Source of the DNA: Arthrobacter sp. ES3-54
GTDB taxonomy: Bacteria > Actinomycetota > Actinomycetes > Actinomycetales > Micrococcaceae
Reading direction: 5' to 3'
Assembly (NCBI RefSeq): GCF_029504395.1
Contig: NZ_JAQFIF010000002.1
Location: 248,001-312,000 of the forward strand
Length of the DNA: 64,000 bases
Shown: positions 20,436-29,528 of the stretch, piece after piece
Layout of the letters: every line of letters starts with the position of its first letter
Numbering within the stretch: position 1 is the stretch's first letter
The notes under the pieces: model-generated
Seen by the model: the letters and a program-made list of their open reading frames with translations, nothing else
The model's database searches: none
Told to the model about the DNA's origin: nothing
Made by a program: the position numbers and the translations under genes

Positions 20436-22940
20436 ATGGTCGACCGGATAGCCAATATTTGGGGAACCCGGACCGCGTACGCCCGGGACGGCCTGTGGCC
20501 GGTCCGGGTGGACCAGGTCCTGGACGACGGCATCGCGGAGGGCGACGTTGACCGGTGGGTGCAGTCCGCCTGCGTCCTCTGCAGCAACGGATGTGCCTGC
20601 GACATCGCCGTCAAGGACGGCGCGATGGTCGGGATACGCGGCCGGGCGCAGGATCTGGTCAACCATGGCAGGCTCGGACCAAAGGGCCTCTTCGGCAGCC
20701 GCCAGGGTGTGTCCCACAAAGACCGCCTGACGAGTCCCCTGGTCCGCGAGAATGGGCAACTGGTCGAATGCGACTGGGACACGGCGATGCGCCGGATTGT
20801 GGACCGGAGCAGGGACCTGCTGGCGGAACGCGGCCCGCTCAGCCATGGCTTCTACACCAGCGGGCAGCTGTTCCTGGAGGAGTACTACGCGCTGGCCGTG
20901 ATCGGGAAGGCCGGCATCGGCACGCCGCACATGGACGGAAACACCCGGCTGTGCACTGCTACGGCGGCGGCGGCCATGAAAGAGTCGTTCGGCGCCGACG
21001 GCCAGCCCGGATCCTATACCGACATCGACAGCTGCGACGCGCTCTTTCTCTATGGCCACAACATGGCCGAGACACAAACGGTGCTTTGGTCCAGGGTCCT
21101 GGACCGGATCGCGGGCCCCGACCGGCCCCGGATCGTCTGCGTGGATCCGCGCAACACGGAGGTCGCACGCCATGCCGACGTCCACCTGGCCATCCGGCCC
21201 GGCACGAACCTTGCCCTCATGCACGCCCTGGTCCGAGAGGTGCTGGCCCAGGGCTGGGATGATGCCGGCTATGTCCGCGACCACACCTTGGGCCTGGACG
21301 CTCTCCGGAAGGTGGTCGAGCCTTGGACGGCCGAGGCGGCTGCCGCCGTCTGCGGTGTCCCGGCGTCGGACATCAGGGACGCAGCCAGGATCTTCGGCAC
21401 CTCCGACCGGATTGTCTCCACCGTGCTGCAGGGCTTCTACCAGTCCTCGCAGGCGACGGCGGCGTCGTGCCAGGTCAACAACCTGCACCTGCTGCGCGGG
21501 ATGCTCGGCGCCCCAGGGCGCGGGGTCCTCCAAATGAACGGCCAGCCCACGGCGCAGAACAACAGGGAATGCGGCGCGGACGGGGACCTGCCCGGATTCC
21601 GCAACTGGGAAAACCCGGACCACATCCAGGAATTGGCCCGGCTGTGGAACGTGGATCCGATGACCATCCCGCACTGGGCGCCGCCAACCCACGCCATGCA
21701 GATCTTCCGGTACGCCGAACAGGGCTCGATCGACTTTCTGTGGATCTCGGCGACTAACCCGGCGGTGTCCATGCCCGAACTTCCCCGGATCCGGGACATC
21801 CTCGCCAAACCCGACCTCTTCCTCGTCGTCCAGGACCTCTACCTCACAGAAACAGCGCAGTACGCGGACGTGGTGCTTCCGGCAGCCGGATGGGGCGAAA
21901 AGACCGGGACGTTCACAAACGTCAACCGCATCGTGCACCTCTCCGACCAAGCGGTTGACCCTCCAGGTCAGGCCCGCAGCGACTTGGACATTTTCCTCGA
22001 CTACGCACGCAGAATGGATTTCACGACGCTGAACGGGGGGCCGCTGCTGGACTGGACCGGGCCCGAGGACGCGTTCGAGGCCTGGAAAGACTGCTCCCGC
22101 GGACGCCCGTGCGACTACACCGGCATCACTTACGGCAGGCTGCGCGGCGGCAGCGGCATCCCCTGGCCGTGCAACGAGGACCACCCCAACGGAACGGACC
22201 GCCTGTACCGGGACGGCGTTTTCCCCACCGACCCGGATTACTGCGAAAGTTACGGCCATGACCTGCTCACCGGCGCCACGGTGGGAGCCCAGGCCTTCCG
22301 CGCCCAGGACGCTGGAGGGCGGGCCCTGTTCAAGACCGCCCCGTTCCACCCGCCGCACGAGGAACCCGACGAGGACTACCCGCTCCGGTATACGACCGGG
22401 CGCACGGTGTACCACTTCCACACACGCACCAAAACGGGCCGTTCGCGGCCGCTGTCTGACGCGGCACCGCGGGCCTGGGTGGAACTGGCCCGGGAGGACG
22501 CGGACCGGCTCGGCATTTCCGAAGGCGACCTGGTCCGGGTCACCTCCCGCCGGGGCCGGATCGAGGTCCCCGCACGAGTCAGCGGCATCGCGCCCGGCAC
22601 GGTGTTCGCCCCATTCCATTACGGCTATTGGGACACCGGCGGCCGCCCGGGGACCCACCCGACGGCCGCGAATGAACTGACCCTGACCGAATGGGACCCC
22701 GTATCCAAGCAGCCGATGTTCAAAAACGCGGCGGTGACCGTGGAGAAGATCGGCGATGCCACCGGACCGGCGCCGGCCCCGACCACCACGGCGTCCCGGC
22801 CCGCCGCGGCGCCTGGCACCGCGCCGGTCCCGGCCACGACCGGCGGCGACGGGGCCCAAGCCACGGAAACAACGGACACCAAACCTGCACCCCGGTTCCC
22901 CGACACGATCAGAAACACCACGGAGGGTGGCCGGCCATGA
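20436..22940 (+). CDS. Molybdopterin-dependent oxidoreductase (nitrate reductase/formate dehydrogenase-like)
   Basis: An 834-residue DMSO-reductase superfamily enzyme with the three molybdopterin domains and a C-terminal Mco4-type dinucleotide-binding domain (about 640-770), then a Pro/Thr/Ala-rich tail of about 60 residues. N-terminal cysteines C46, C49 and C53 fit the start of a [4Fe-4S] site, but the expected fourth cysteine is glycine (G81 in G-R-L-G-P-K-G); C55 is nearby. The actinobacterial group annotated as 'nitrate reductase' shares the G-R-L-G-P-K segment (recalled). GAAGGAG precedes the ATG. The next gene overlaps by ATGA, so the two are coupled. No membrane or NADH partner subunit is seen, and the substrate is uncertain. 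Confidence 0.85.
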   Translation: MVDRIANIWGTRTAYARDGLWPVRVDQVLDDGIAEGDVDRWVQSACVLCSNGCACDIAVKDGAMVGIRGRAQDLVNHGRLGPKGLFGSRQGVSHKDRLTSPLVRENGQLVECDWDTAMRRIVDRSRDLLAERGPLSHGFYTSGQLFLEEYYALAVIGKAGIGTPHMDGNTRLCTATAAAAMKESFGADGQPGSYTDIDSCDALFLYGHNMAETQTVLWSRVLDRIAGPDRPRIVCVDPRNTEVARHADVHLAIRPGTNLALMHALVREVLAQGWDDAGYVRDHTLGLDALRKVVEPWTAEAAAAVCGVPASDIRDAARIFGTSDRIVSTVLQGFYQSSQATAASCQVNNLHLLRGMLGAPGRGVLQMNGQPTAQNNRECGADGDLPGFRNWENPDHIQELARLWNVDPMTIPHWAPPTHAMQIFRYAEQGSIDFLWISATNPAVSMPELPRIRDILAKPDLFLVVQDLYLTETAQYADVVLPAAGWGEKTGTFTNVNRIVHLSDQAVDPPGQARSDLDIFLDYARRMDFTTLNGGPLLDWTGPEDAFEAWKDCSRGRPCDYTGITYGRLRGGSGIPWPCNEDHPNGTDRLYRDGVFPTDPDYCESYGHDLLTGATVGAQAFRAQDAGGRALFKTAPFHPPHEEPDEDYPLRYTTGRTVYHFHTRTKTGRSRPLSDAAPRAWVELAREDADRLGISEGDLVRVTSRRGRIEVPARVSGIAPGTVFAPFHYGYWDTGGRPGTHPTAANELTLTEWDPVSKQPMFKNAAVTVEKIGDATGPAPAPTTTASRPAAAPGTAPVPATTGGDGAQATETTDTKPAPRFPDTIRNTTEGGRP

Positions 22941-23398
22941 ACCTGAACATCTACCTGGGCATGCTCCGTCAGGCCGAGAACACGCTCGCCGATTCCTTCC
23001 GCCAAGTGGCCGAGGGCCACGGGGCCGAGCCAGATGTTCACTTCCTCTGCCGCACCCTGGCAGCCCAGTGCGACGGGCACGGGGAACTCCTCGGGCCCGT
23101 CGTGCAGCGCTACGGCGAAAACAGCTCCGACAACGAGCCCGAACGGCTGCACGCCCAGGGCCTGGCCACAACCCGGAACGGTCCCGTCGGTCTCCTGCGC
23201 GACCTGCAGGACCTCTACCTGCTGGCCAGCTTCGTCGATGTCACCTGGACGATGGTTAAGCAGGCCGGGTCCGCGCTGCGCGATAACGAGTTACTCGCCG
23301 TCGTGGAGAAATGCGACGCCGAAACGGCCACCCAGCTGCGCTGGCTGCAAACCCGGATGAAACAGGCCGCACCCCAGGCCCTCGTCGCAGCACGCTGA
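22937..23398 (+). CDS. Helical protein coupled to the molybdopterin oxidoreductase
   Basis: A 153-residue, mostly helical soluble protein whose ATG overlaps the stop of the molybdopterin oxidoreductase gene (ATGA). Repeated long amphipathic helices with scattered His, Glu and Cys (R-Q-A-E-N-T-L-A-D-S-F near residue 11, D-L-Q-D-L-Y-L-L near 95) suggest a four-helix bundle. Translational coupling suggests it works with, matures or accompanies the oxidoreductase. No family is recognised by sight; a molybdo-enzyme chaperone or a ferritin-like bundle are the main guesses. Confidence 0.7.
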   Translation: MNLNIYLGMLRQAENTLADSFRQVAEGHGAEPDVHFLCRTLAAQCDGHGELLGPVVQRYGENSSDNEPERLHAQGLATTRNGPVGLLRDLQDLYLLASFVDVTWTMVKQAGSALRDNELLAVVEKCDAETATQLRWLQTRMKQAAPQALVAAR

Positions 23399-23548
23399 GG
23401 CCATCGAAAGGGACCACACGGCGGCGCCCGGAAAGATGACCCCAACGGACTCACTGCGATGGAACCCGGGTAGGGGTGCCCCGCCACCTTGCTGACGTGG
23501 CAGCGCTGTGGTCCGCAGGTCGAAGGATCGTCGACGAACGTCCGAGTC

Positions 23549-24076
23549 TCACTGACCGGCGTCGGTGAACCGTTCCGCCGCGGTTTCCAAGAGGAGACCC
23601 TCGAGTTCGCGGAGCTGTGCCGTTGCCCGGTCCAGCAGATTCGCCACCTGCTCCTGTCCAATGCGCGGGTCCGTGCGGGACAGGAGACCCAAGGTCTTCC
23701 AGAGCAGCGACTTGCCCGTGACGGCACTGATCAGCGCTTCGAGTTCCAATTGTTCGGCCGCGCCGGTCCTGGCGTGGAACGGATTGAGCGGGCCAAGGGA
23801 CGCGAGGTGCGCCCCTGTCCAAGCGAAGGGCTTTTTGTAGGCCGGGATGCCTAGACCGAGCCCCTCGGTGATGCCCTCTAGGGTTGCCTTGTCGGCACTG
23901 ACTTCCGTCGCGAGCCGCGCGATGGTACTGCCGCGTGGCGAGTCCTTCCACGTCTTGGCCGCCTGTTCGAAGAGTCGCTCCCCCGCCGCCGCGGCTATCA
24001 AGTGACTGTGCAAGTACGCGGCCAAGGGGCTCTCCCCGGTTGTGCCCTTGCCGTGCTGTCCGGCGTTCATGGTCAT
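23549..24076 (-). CDS. Hypothetical helical protein, 175 residues
   Basis: A soluble helical protein beginning M-T-M-N-A-G-Q with a P-L-A-A-Y-L-H-S-H-L segment near residue 18 and several long amphipathic helices. The overall look is of a helical bundle that I recall from other actinobacteria as an uncharacterised protein. The start ATG at 24076 follows an AGG-containing leader. It lies convergent to the molybdopterin operon and downstream of the symporter operon on the same strand, 48 bases after the symporter stop. Function not proposed. Confidence 0.6.
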   Translation of the reverse strand: MTMNAGQHGKGTTGESPLAAYLHSHLIAAAAGERLFEQAAKTWKDSPRGSTIARLATEVSADKATLEGITEGLGLGIPAYKKPFAWTGAHLASLGPLNPFHARTGAAEQLELEALISAVTGKSLLWKTLGLLSRTDPRIGQEQVANLLDRATAQLRELEGLLLETAAERFTDAGQ

Positions 24077-24124
24077 ATACCTTTCGTCCCTCGGGCTCCT
24101 GTGCGGTCTCGGGTCCCCAGTGAC

Positions 24125-25819
24125 CTAGAACGTGGGGGCGCCGGGTTCAGCGAGCGGGTGCTCGCGCTCGATCTGGGCGACCTTTGGATCGTTCTCGTCG
24201 GCGCCGTAGTCCGAGCTGCGGGTGATGTCATTCCCACCAGGGAGCTTCATTGCGTGGAAGAGCAGAGATAGGCCTGTGGCAACCACAAGGTTTATCGCAA
24301 ACGCCACAACGGCGATGTAGACCTGTATGTCGGTTCCGGGGATGGCCGCGATCGAGCCCCCGAAGTAGGCTTTCGTGACCGGGTTGACCACGTTGTACGC
24401 CGCGATGGTGCCATAGATGATTCCGGCTATCCAGCCGCCGAAAAGCGCCCATCGGTGGAACCAGCGGGTGTAGAGCCCGGCCACGATCGTCGGGAAGGTC
24501 TGCAGGATCCAGATGCCGCCGAGGAGCTGCATGTTAATTGCTGCCGACTGGTCCATGGCAATGACGAAAATTAATGCACCGAATTTCACCACAAGCGACG
24601 CAATCTTGGAGACCTTTGCTTCCTGCCGGGGGGTGGCGTCGGGCTTAATCAGGTCGCGGTAGATGTTGCGGGTGAACAGGTTCGCCGCGGCTATCGACAT
24701 GATCGCGGCCGGGACCAGAGCCCCGATGGCGATGGCGGCCAGGGCGATTCCGGCAAACCAGGCCGGGAATTGATCCAGGAACAGCTGCGGCACCACCAAC
24801 TGCGGGTTGACAGCGCCGTTCAAGTCGACGGGATTGGTTCCGGCGAAGATGGCCACGTAGCCCAGCAGAGCCAAGAACCCCAGCATCAACGAGTACAGCG
24901 GCAGCACCGCGGCATTCTTCCGGATCGTATTCCTGCTCTTGGTCGCCAGGACGCCCGTGATCGAGTGCGGGTACATGAAAAGCGCCAAGGCCGAGCCCAG
25001 AGCCAGCGTCCAGTAGGCCGAGTAACTGTTCGCGCCCGGAATGAAGACTCCAGTGGGTTTACCGGTGGCAGGGTTGACCGCAGCGAGTTTCGCCTCGGCA
25101 GAGTCGAAGATGGGGCCCCAGCCGCCGAACTTGATCGGCAGGTAAATTACCGCGACGATCACCGCCAGGTAGATCAGCAGATCCTTCACAACGGCGATCA
25201 GGGCCGGAGCCCGCAGGCCCGAGGTGTACGTATAGGCGGCCAGGACCACGAACGCGATGATCAGCGGCAGGTCGGTCAGCAGTACGTTCTCCGCACTGCC
25301 CAGGCCCAGCACCGTGAGCACGGCCTTGATTCCGACCAGCTGAAGCGCAATGTAGGGCATCGTCGCGACGATGCCGGTGACGGCGACGGCAAGGGTCAGC
25401 GCCCTGCTGCCGTAGCGGCCGCCGACGAAGTCGGCCGGCGTGACAAACCCATGCCGGTGCGAGACGGACCACAACCGGCTCATCAAAAGGAACACGATCG
25501 GGTACAGAACGATTGTGTACGGCACCGCGAAGAATCCGCTGACGGCGCCAGTGGCCCACATTGCAGCCGGAACGGCCACGAAAGTGTAGGCCGTATACAG
25601 GTCGCCGCCGAGCAGGAACCAGGTCACCCAGGTTCCAAAACCGCGGCCCCCAAGGCCCCACTCGTCAAGGCTGTGCAGCCCTGTCCCCTCTCCCCGCCGC
25701 CACCGCGCAGCCACGAACCCCAAGACCGCCACCAGGACGAAGAGAATGATCACAATGGTCAGTGGAACCCAGCTAATGGGCCGGTCCGGAGCGGCCAGCG
25801 GCACGGCTGCCCCGCTCAT
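24125..25819 (-). CDS. mctP: Sodium:solute symporter, MctP-type monocarboxylate permease
   Basis: A 564-residue SSS-family membrane protein with about 13 hydrophobic segments. Features of the monocarboxylate (acetate/pyruvate/lactate-type) group include the W-V-T-W-F-L-L-G-G-D-L-Y-T-A-Y-T segment near residue 64 and the G-R-Y-G-S region. The C-terminal 50 residues are hydrophilic. It overlaps a DUF3311 gene by four bases (ATGA at 25819-25816), the usual two-gene arrangement of such permeases. Imported C2/C3 acids would need PEP synthase, encoded at 14-16.5 kb, for gluconeogenesis. The exact substrate is inferred from family. Confidence 0.88.
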   Translation of the reverse strand: MSGAAVPLAAPDRPISWVPLTIVIILFVLVAVLGFVAARWRRGEGTGLHSLDEWGLGGRGFGTWVTWFLLGGDLYTAYTFVAVPAAMWATGAVSGFFAVPYTIVLYPIVFLLMSRLWSVSHRHGFVTPADFVGGRYGSRALTLAVAVTGIVATMPYIALQLVGIKAVLTVLGLGSAENVLLTDLPLIIAFVVLAAYTYTSGLRAPALIAVVKDLLIYLAVIVAVIYLPIKFGGWGPIFDSAEAKLAAVNPATGKPTGVFIPGANSYSAYWTLALGSALALFMYPHSITGVLATKSRNTIRKNAAVLPLYSLMLGFLALLGYVAIFAGTNPVDLNGAVNPQLVVPQLFLDQFPAWFAGIALAAIAIGALVPAAIMSIAAANLFTRNIYRDLIKPDATPRQEAKVSKIASLVVKFGALIFVIAMDQSAAINMQLLGGIWILQTFPTIVAGLYTRWFHRWALFGGWIAGIIYGTIAAYNVVNPVTKAYFGGSIAAIPGTDIQVYIAVVAFAINLVVATGLSLLFHAMKLPGGNDITRSSDYGADENDPKVAQIEREHPLAEPGAPTF

Positions 25820-26097
25820 CGCTCCTCCTCATCACCGGTCACGCCGCGCACGGATTCGCGCCGGCGGCGATCCTCCTTGCCGACCAGCCAGTAGGAGATC
25901 CCTACTAGGGCCGAGGTGATCGGAATCCACATCATCTGGTACCAGTAGAAGAACGGCATACCGGCCAAACGCGGCTCATCGACAGAATACGCGGGCACAT
26001 ACAACGGAATCACAATGGCGATGGCCAACAGGATTCCGGTGGCGACATATGGACCGGGTCTGGCCGGCCCGCGCGTTGGCACATCGGGACTGGACAT
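25816..26097 (-). CDS. DUF3311 small membrane protein, symporter partner
   Basis: A 93-residue protein with two hydrophobic segments (about residues 20-38 and 55-75) separated by a loop containing P-L-Y-V-P and followed by a basic tail, the DUF3311 pattern. Such proteins are encoded next to SSS monocarboxylate permeases and probably stabilise them. The ATG at 26097 is preceded by GAGGAGG; a longer frame from 26193 lacks membrane or family similarity before it. The last four bases overlap the symporter start. Confidence 0.85.
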   Translation of the reverse strand: MSSPDVPTRGPARPGPYVATGILLAIAIVIPLYVPAYSVDEPRLAGMPFFYWYQMMWIPITSALVGISYWLVGKEDRRRRESVRGVTGDEEER

Positions 26098-26593
26098 CGA
26101 CGCCTCCTCATTGAGACGGGCCCCCGGAGCGGGAGGACTTCCCGGGACGTGCCGGCGGCCTGAAGACCGCGTGTCGCAGCGGTCATTACACACAGGATAG
26201 ACACTGGATTTATTCTCGAACAGGGCAAATGCACATGCCTCTGACGGCGAGGAGCAGTGCCATCAGCAGCGCAGGTGTCCCCAATTCAGGTTAGTTGCCC
26301 GGACGGTCTCCCCACACCAGACTTCAGGCCGTCGGCACGAGCTGAATACGATCCGCCAGCCGATCGACGCTCAGCTACGGTTTGGCCTTGTCCGCCGCCG
26401 CGCGGGACCGCCTGGCATAGAAGGGTGGCCCCGGCTGAGTCCCAACGAGCCAGCCTGATCTGTGAGGCCACTAGCGGCGGATATTGAGCACTGACGCGCC
26501 ACCGACCACGAGGTATTGCGTGCTACTAAGCATGCTGATTAGATCTTGATATCGGCCGCATTCCACGACCGGCAACCGAAAGGACGGACAGTC
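26098..26593. other. Divergent intergenic region, DUF3311/mctP to glsB
   Basis: These 496 bases hold no recognised gene. They should contain the symporter promoter on the - strand, and at 26527-26541 the palindromic TAAGCATGCTGATTA element upstream of glsB. The central part (about 26250-26480) is GC-rich with no clear signal. Confidence 0.5.
26527..26541 (+). promoter_or_regulatory. TAAGCATGCTGATTA element upstream of glsB
   Basis: The AGCATGCT palindrome in a TA...GATTA context starts 67 and ends 53 bases before the glsB ATG. ACTAAGCATGCT is followed within a few bases by TTAGATCTTG; the - strand sequence upstream of Mn-catalase has ACTAAGCATGCT followed by TTAGATCCTG, so the match extends beyond the palindrome. 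Confidence 0.55.
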
Positions 26594-26860
26594 ATGGGAA
26601 TTCTTGCATTCCTCATTCTCGGCCTTATCGCAGGAGCTATCGCCAAGGCGGTTCTTCCCGGCCGGCAGGGAGGCGGCTGGGTGATCACACTCGTTATCGG
26701 CGTCGTGGGCGCCATCCTCGGAGGCTGGATAGGTTCGTTGATCTTCGGCGGAGGCCTCGCTGACTTCTTCGATCTGCGGACCTGGCTCCTCTCCATCCTC
26801 GGAGCCGTTATTGTGCTCCTGATCTATGGCGCCGTCGCCGGCCGCAGAACCAGGGCATAA
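26594..26860 (+). CDS. GlsB/YeaQ/YmgE family stress-response membrane protein
   Basis: An 88-residue very hydrophobic protein with three membrane segments separated by glycine-rich turns (G-L-I-A-G-A-I-A-K and G-A-I-L-G-G-W-I-G), the hallmark of the transglycosylase-associated GlsB family induced by general stress. The ATG at 26594 follows GGACGGACAGTC. The TAAGCATGCTGATTA element lies just upstream. The biochemical role of the family is unknown. Confidence 0.92.
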   Translation: MGILAFLILGLIAGAIAKAVLPGRQGGGWVITLVIGVVGAILGGWIGSLIFGGGLADFFDLRTWLLSILGAVIVLLIYGAVAGRRTRA

Positions 26861-27106
26861 GGGCCACCGGCCCATTGCTGCCCCGTGGGACGTTCGGGGA
26901 ATTGCTGGAGGGCTTGGTAGGAACCCGGCCAAGTGCCCGATCCTGCTTTCCCGGGCGGCCCTTTCCACTCCGGGCAATTCTCAGCCCCGCGGCGCCTTCA
27001 AAGCACTGGTCGGCATCGAAGGACTCTGCCCAGTATCGGTCAGGCACTCCATCGAGGGTTCCCGATCGGACGCACTGTTCCAACCGATGAGATCCAAGGA
27101 AACGTC

Positions 27107-28263
27107 ATGTTCACCACCGAACAAAAATTGATCGTCTGCTCAACCAAGGCGCAAATGTTCTTTCAGAGGACGGAGAAAAGATCGGCTCCATCGGCCAGGT
27201 CTTCGTGGACAACAAAGACGGACAGCCGAGCTGGGTAACCGTCAGGACGGGCCTATTCGGAATGTCCGAATCATTCGTACCCCTGGAAGGAGCCCGAACA
27301 GAGGGAAATGACATCGTGGTCCCCTACAGCAAGGACCACGTCAAGGACGCGCCAAGGATCGACGCCGATCGGCCCCTGGAGCCTGCCGAGGAAGACCGGC
27401 TCTACCAGCACTATCAGCTCGACACCGGACGCACCTACACCGAAGCGACTACGGCAGATTCCGGGCCCGGGCCAGAGCGTACCGGCGCACCCGCCGCCAC
27501 GGGCACCACCGCACCCACCGAACAACGAGACACCACCGACGACGCCACAACCCCCGCCGCACAACGAGACACCGCCGCACCAGACCGCACCCAAGCACCC
27601 GCCGCCGCCGCCGCAGGATACGACACCACAACTGCCACCGAACAACGAGAGACCACCGCGCCAGACCGCACCGCAGCAACCAGCACCCCCGGCGCACCCG
27701 GATACGACACCACAACTGCCACCGAACAACGAGAGACCACCGCGCCAGACCGCACCGCAGCACCCACCGTCGCCGCCACCCCCGCTGCCACCGGCGCATA
27801 CGACACCACCGAACAACGAAACACCGCCGCACCAGAGCGCACCCAAGCACCCACCGCTGCCGGCACCGGCACCGCCGGATACGACACCGCAGCACCCACC
27901 GAACATGGAGACACCGCACAACGAGACACCGGCGCAGCAGCTACCGCCACCGGCCGGGCACGCCTGCGCAAATACGTCACCACGGAACAAGTCACCAAGA
28001 CGGTTCCGGTACAGCGCGAAGAGGTCCGAATCGAGCGAGAACCGATCACGGAGGAAAACCGTGACGAGGCATCGAACCGTGCGGACCAAGACGACGAGCG
28101 CGACGTCATCCTCCACGAGGAACGACTCATAGTCACCAAGGAGACCGTCCCGGTCGAACGAGTCCACATCGGCACCGAAACGGTCACCGAGGAGGTCACC
28201 ATCAACGAGGAAGTCCGCAAGGAACACATCGACACCGACGGACCCGAAGAGGGCCGCGGCTAA
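27107..28263 (+). pseudogene. PRC-barrel-like/DUF2382 stress protein with central Thr/Ala/Pro repeats, frameshifted
   Basis: The ATG at 27107 (AAGGA upstream) reads M-F-T-T-E-Q and then loses frame in the five-A run at 27123-27127. Adding one A gives K-I-D-R-L-L-N-Q-G-A-N-V-L and the rest, a 385-residue protein. The N-terminus (about 1-115) is PRC-barrel-like (G-S-I-G-Q-V-F-V-D then P-S-W-V-T-V). The middle (about 120-280) is low-complexity Thr/Ala/Glu/Pro repeats; the C-terminal 90 residues are a DUF2382 (YsnF/AvaK) domain with V-T-E-E-V-T-I-N-E-E-V-R-K. DUF2382 proteins are linked to stress but their role is unknown. The single defect in a homopolymer could be sequencing error. Confidence 0.85.
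27616..27762 (+). repeat. Direct repeat in the DUF2382 gene, 63 bp at 84-bp spacing
   Basis: Bases 27616-27678 recur identically at 27700-27762, an 84-base (28-codon) period. Weaker relatives of the unit (E-Q-R-x-T-x-A-P-x-R-T) occur before and after, so the linker has grown by in-frame duplication and may vary in length between strains. Confidence 0.8.
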
Positions 28264-28283
28264 ACCCGCCGAACCATCAAATA

Positions 28284-28315
28284 CCGGGGCAAGGAGCCTG
28301 TCGCCCTTGCCCCGG
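28284..28315 (+). terminator. Terminator after the DUF2382 gene
   Basis: A perfect 10-bp stem, CCGGGGCAAG (28284-28293) with CTTGCCCCGG (28306-28315), with a 12-base loop, 20 bases after the DUF2382 stop codon. There is no T run. Confidence 0.6.
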
Positions 28316-28541
28316 CGTCTGAACGCGGGAAGGCGACGGTTCCCGTCGCGTTGCTTCGCCGGGCTCTGGTGTGGAGGCCCCCCAAGCCAAGGTTTCGACG
28401 CCGCCACCCACACAACCGAACAGGCCAATGCGGCGGCCAGGCAAGAGCCGAACAGCCCCGCGGGCGCATCCTCAACGTTGAGGCTTGCAGGGACGCGTCC
28501 TCAACCTCCGCGCACTGGGCCGAAGGATCCCCCGGGTTGAC

Positions 28542-29177
28542 TCATCTCGGACCATTGCCCGGCGGACCGCTGAGCACGGTGGGAACGTACTCGAGCAGCT
28601 GGAGCCGACCGTCGAAGGTCCTGCTGTCCACCATGTCGAGCGATACGTCGGGATAGCCGTCGTAGATCCGCTCCCGCCCGGTTCGGCCGGTGATCACCGG
28701 GAAGACGACTACCCTGAACCTGTCCACAAGGCCAGCGGTCAGCAGCGACCGGGAGAGGCTGAGGCTGCCCAGGGTGCTCATGGGCCCGGTTCCGGCCCGT
28801 TTCATCTCCGTCACGGCCTCAACCGCGTCACCAGTGACCAGCTGCGAGTTCGGCCACGTGAGGGGCGCCTGCATGGTGGAAGAGAAGACGACCTTCGGCA
28901 CCGCGGCAAGGCCGGTCAGGCTGGCGCCCTCATCCTCGGAGAACCCCGAGCTCCCGGCCGCCGCCTCCTCTGACATGCTGGACATCAGCCGGTATGTGTT
29001 CGCCCCCAGAAGGAAGGTGTAGCCCTTCTCCCCCTCCTGCTCAAGCCAAGCTAGGTATTCCGGCCCCTCCAGACCCCACCAGCCGGGCCATCCCTCGGCC
29101 GAGGCATACCCGTCCAGGGAGATGATCAGGTCAACCATCAACTCCGCTGATGATGCCTCTGCAGTTGTTTCAGCCAT
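28542..29177 (-). CDS. Dihydrofolate reductase family protein (RibD C-terminal-like)
   Basis: A 211-residue protein of the RibD-C/DHFR-like fold. The N-terminal V-D-L-I-I-S-L-D-G-Y-A-S strand and turn, the L-G-A-N-T-Y-R-L-M motif in the middle and the L-V-D-R-F-R-V-V-V-F-P-V-I-T-G-R core near the C-terminus are the family landmarks. Such NADPH-dependent reductases have varied, mostly unknown substrates in actinobacteria. The gene is isolated between the DUF2382 gene and the K+ channel gene. The fold assignment is good; activity is not predicted. Confidence 0.85.
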   Translation of the reverse strand: MAETTAEASSAELMVDLIISLDGYASAEGWPGWWGLEGPEYLAWLEQEGEKGYTFLLGANTYRLMSSMSEEAAAGSSGFSEDEGASLTGLAAVPKVVFSSTMQAPLTWPNSQLVTGDAVEAVTEMKRAGTGPMSTLGSLSLSRSLLTAGLVDRFRVVVFPVITGRTGRERIYDGYPDVSLDMVDSRTFDGRLQLLEYVPTVLSGPPGNGPR

Positions 29178-29528
29178 GGCCCTCTCCTCGGTCCGGAAGA
29201 CATCAGCTTCTAAAAGACGTCAACGTCCACTAGGCCCGCCAGGTCGGGGACAGCCGGTTCCCTTCCGGGTCTAACCAAGCAATGCCGCACCGCTAAGTCC
29301 CCGACCGGCACCACGCCGCAGATGTGCCATCGACGTCCGTGCCGGCAATGCTAGCCCTTGAGCGATCAGACGTTCAAGGGAGCGATGACTCCGGCGGCCG
29401 CCAGCCATGTCGGAAGCAGCGCCGACGCGGCAAATCCTTGGCGCACGCATCCCTACGCCTGCATTGCGGGCTGCCACGCCCTTCCGACTAGTCAGATGCT
29501 CCGGGATTTCCCCGCCATATGATGAGGC
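29178..29528. other. Intergenic region without recognised features
   Basis: These 351 bases lie between divergent genes (DHFR-family on the - strand, K+ channel on the + strand). Frames here have no ribosome site and no protein-like composition. Promoters for both genes are expected here but no clear motif was seen. Confidence 0.5.

Noticed and set aside
20319..23171. A 950-residue open frame antisense to the molybdopterin oxidoreductase gene.
   Set aside because: High GC content opens long antisense frames. The translation has no family-like pattern and the + strand protein over the same DNA is clearly real.
20436..24076. A mobile element boundary at the repeats near 20.4 kb.
   Set aside because: The tandem repeats have no transposase and no flanking target duplication; they are adjacent to a normal promoter region.
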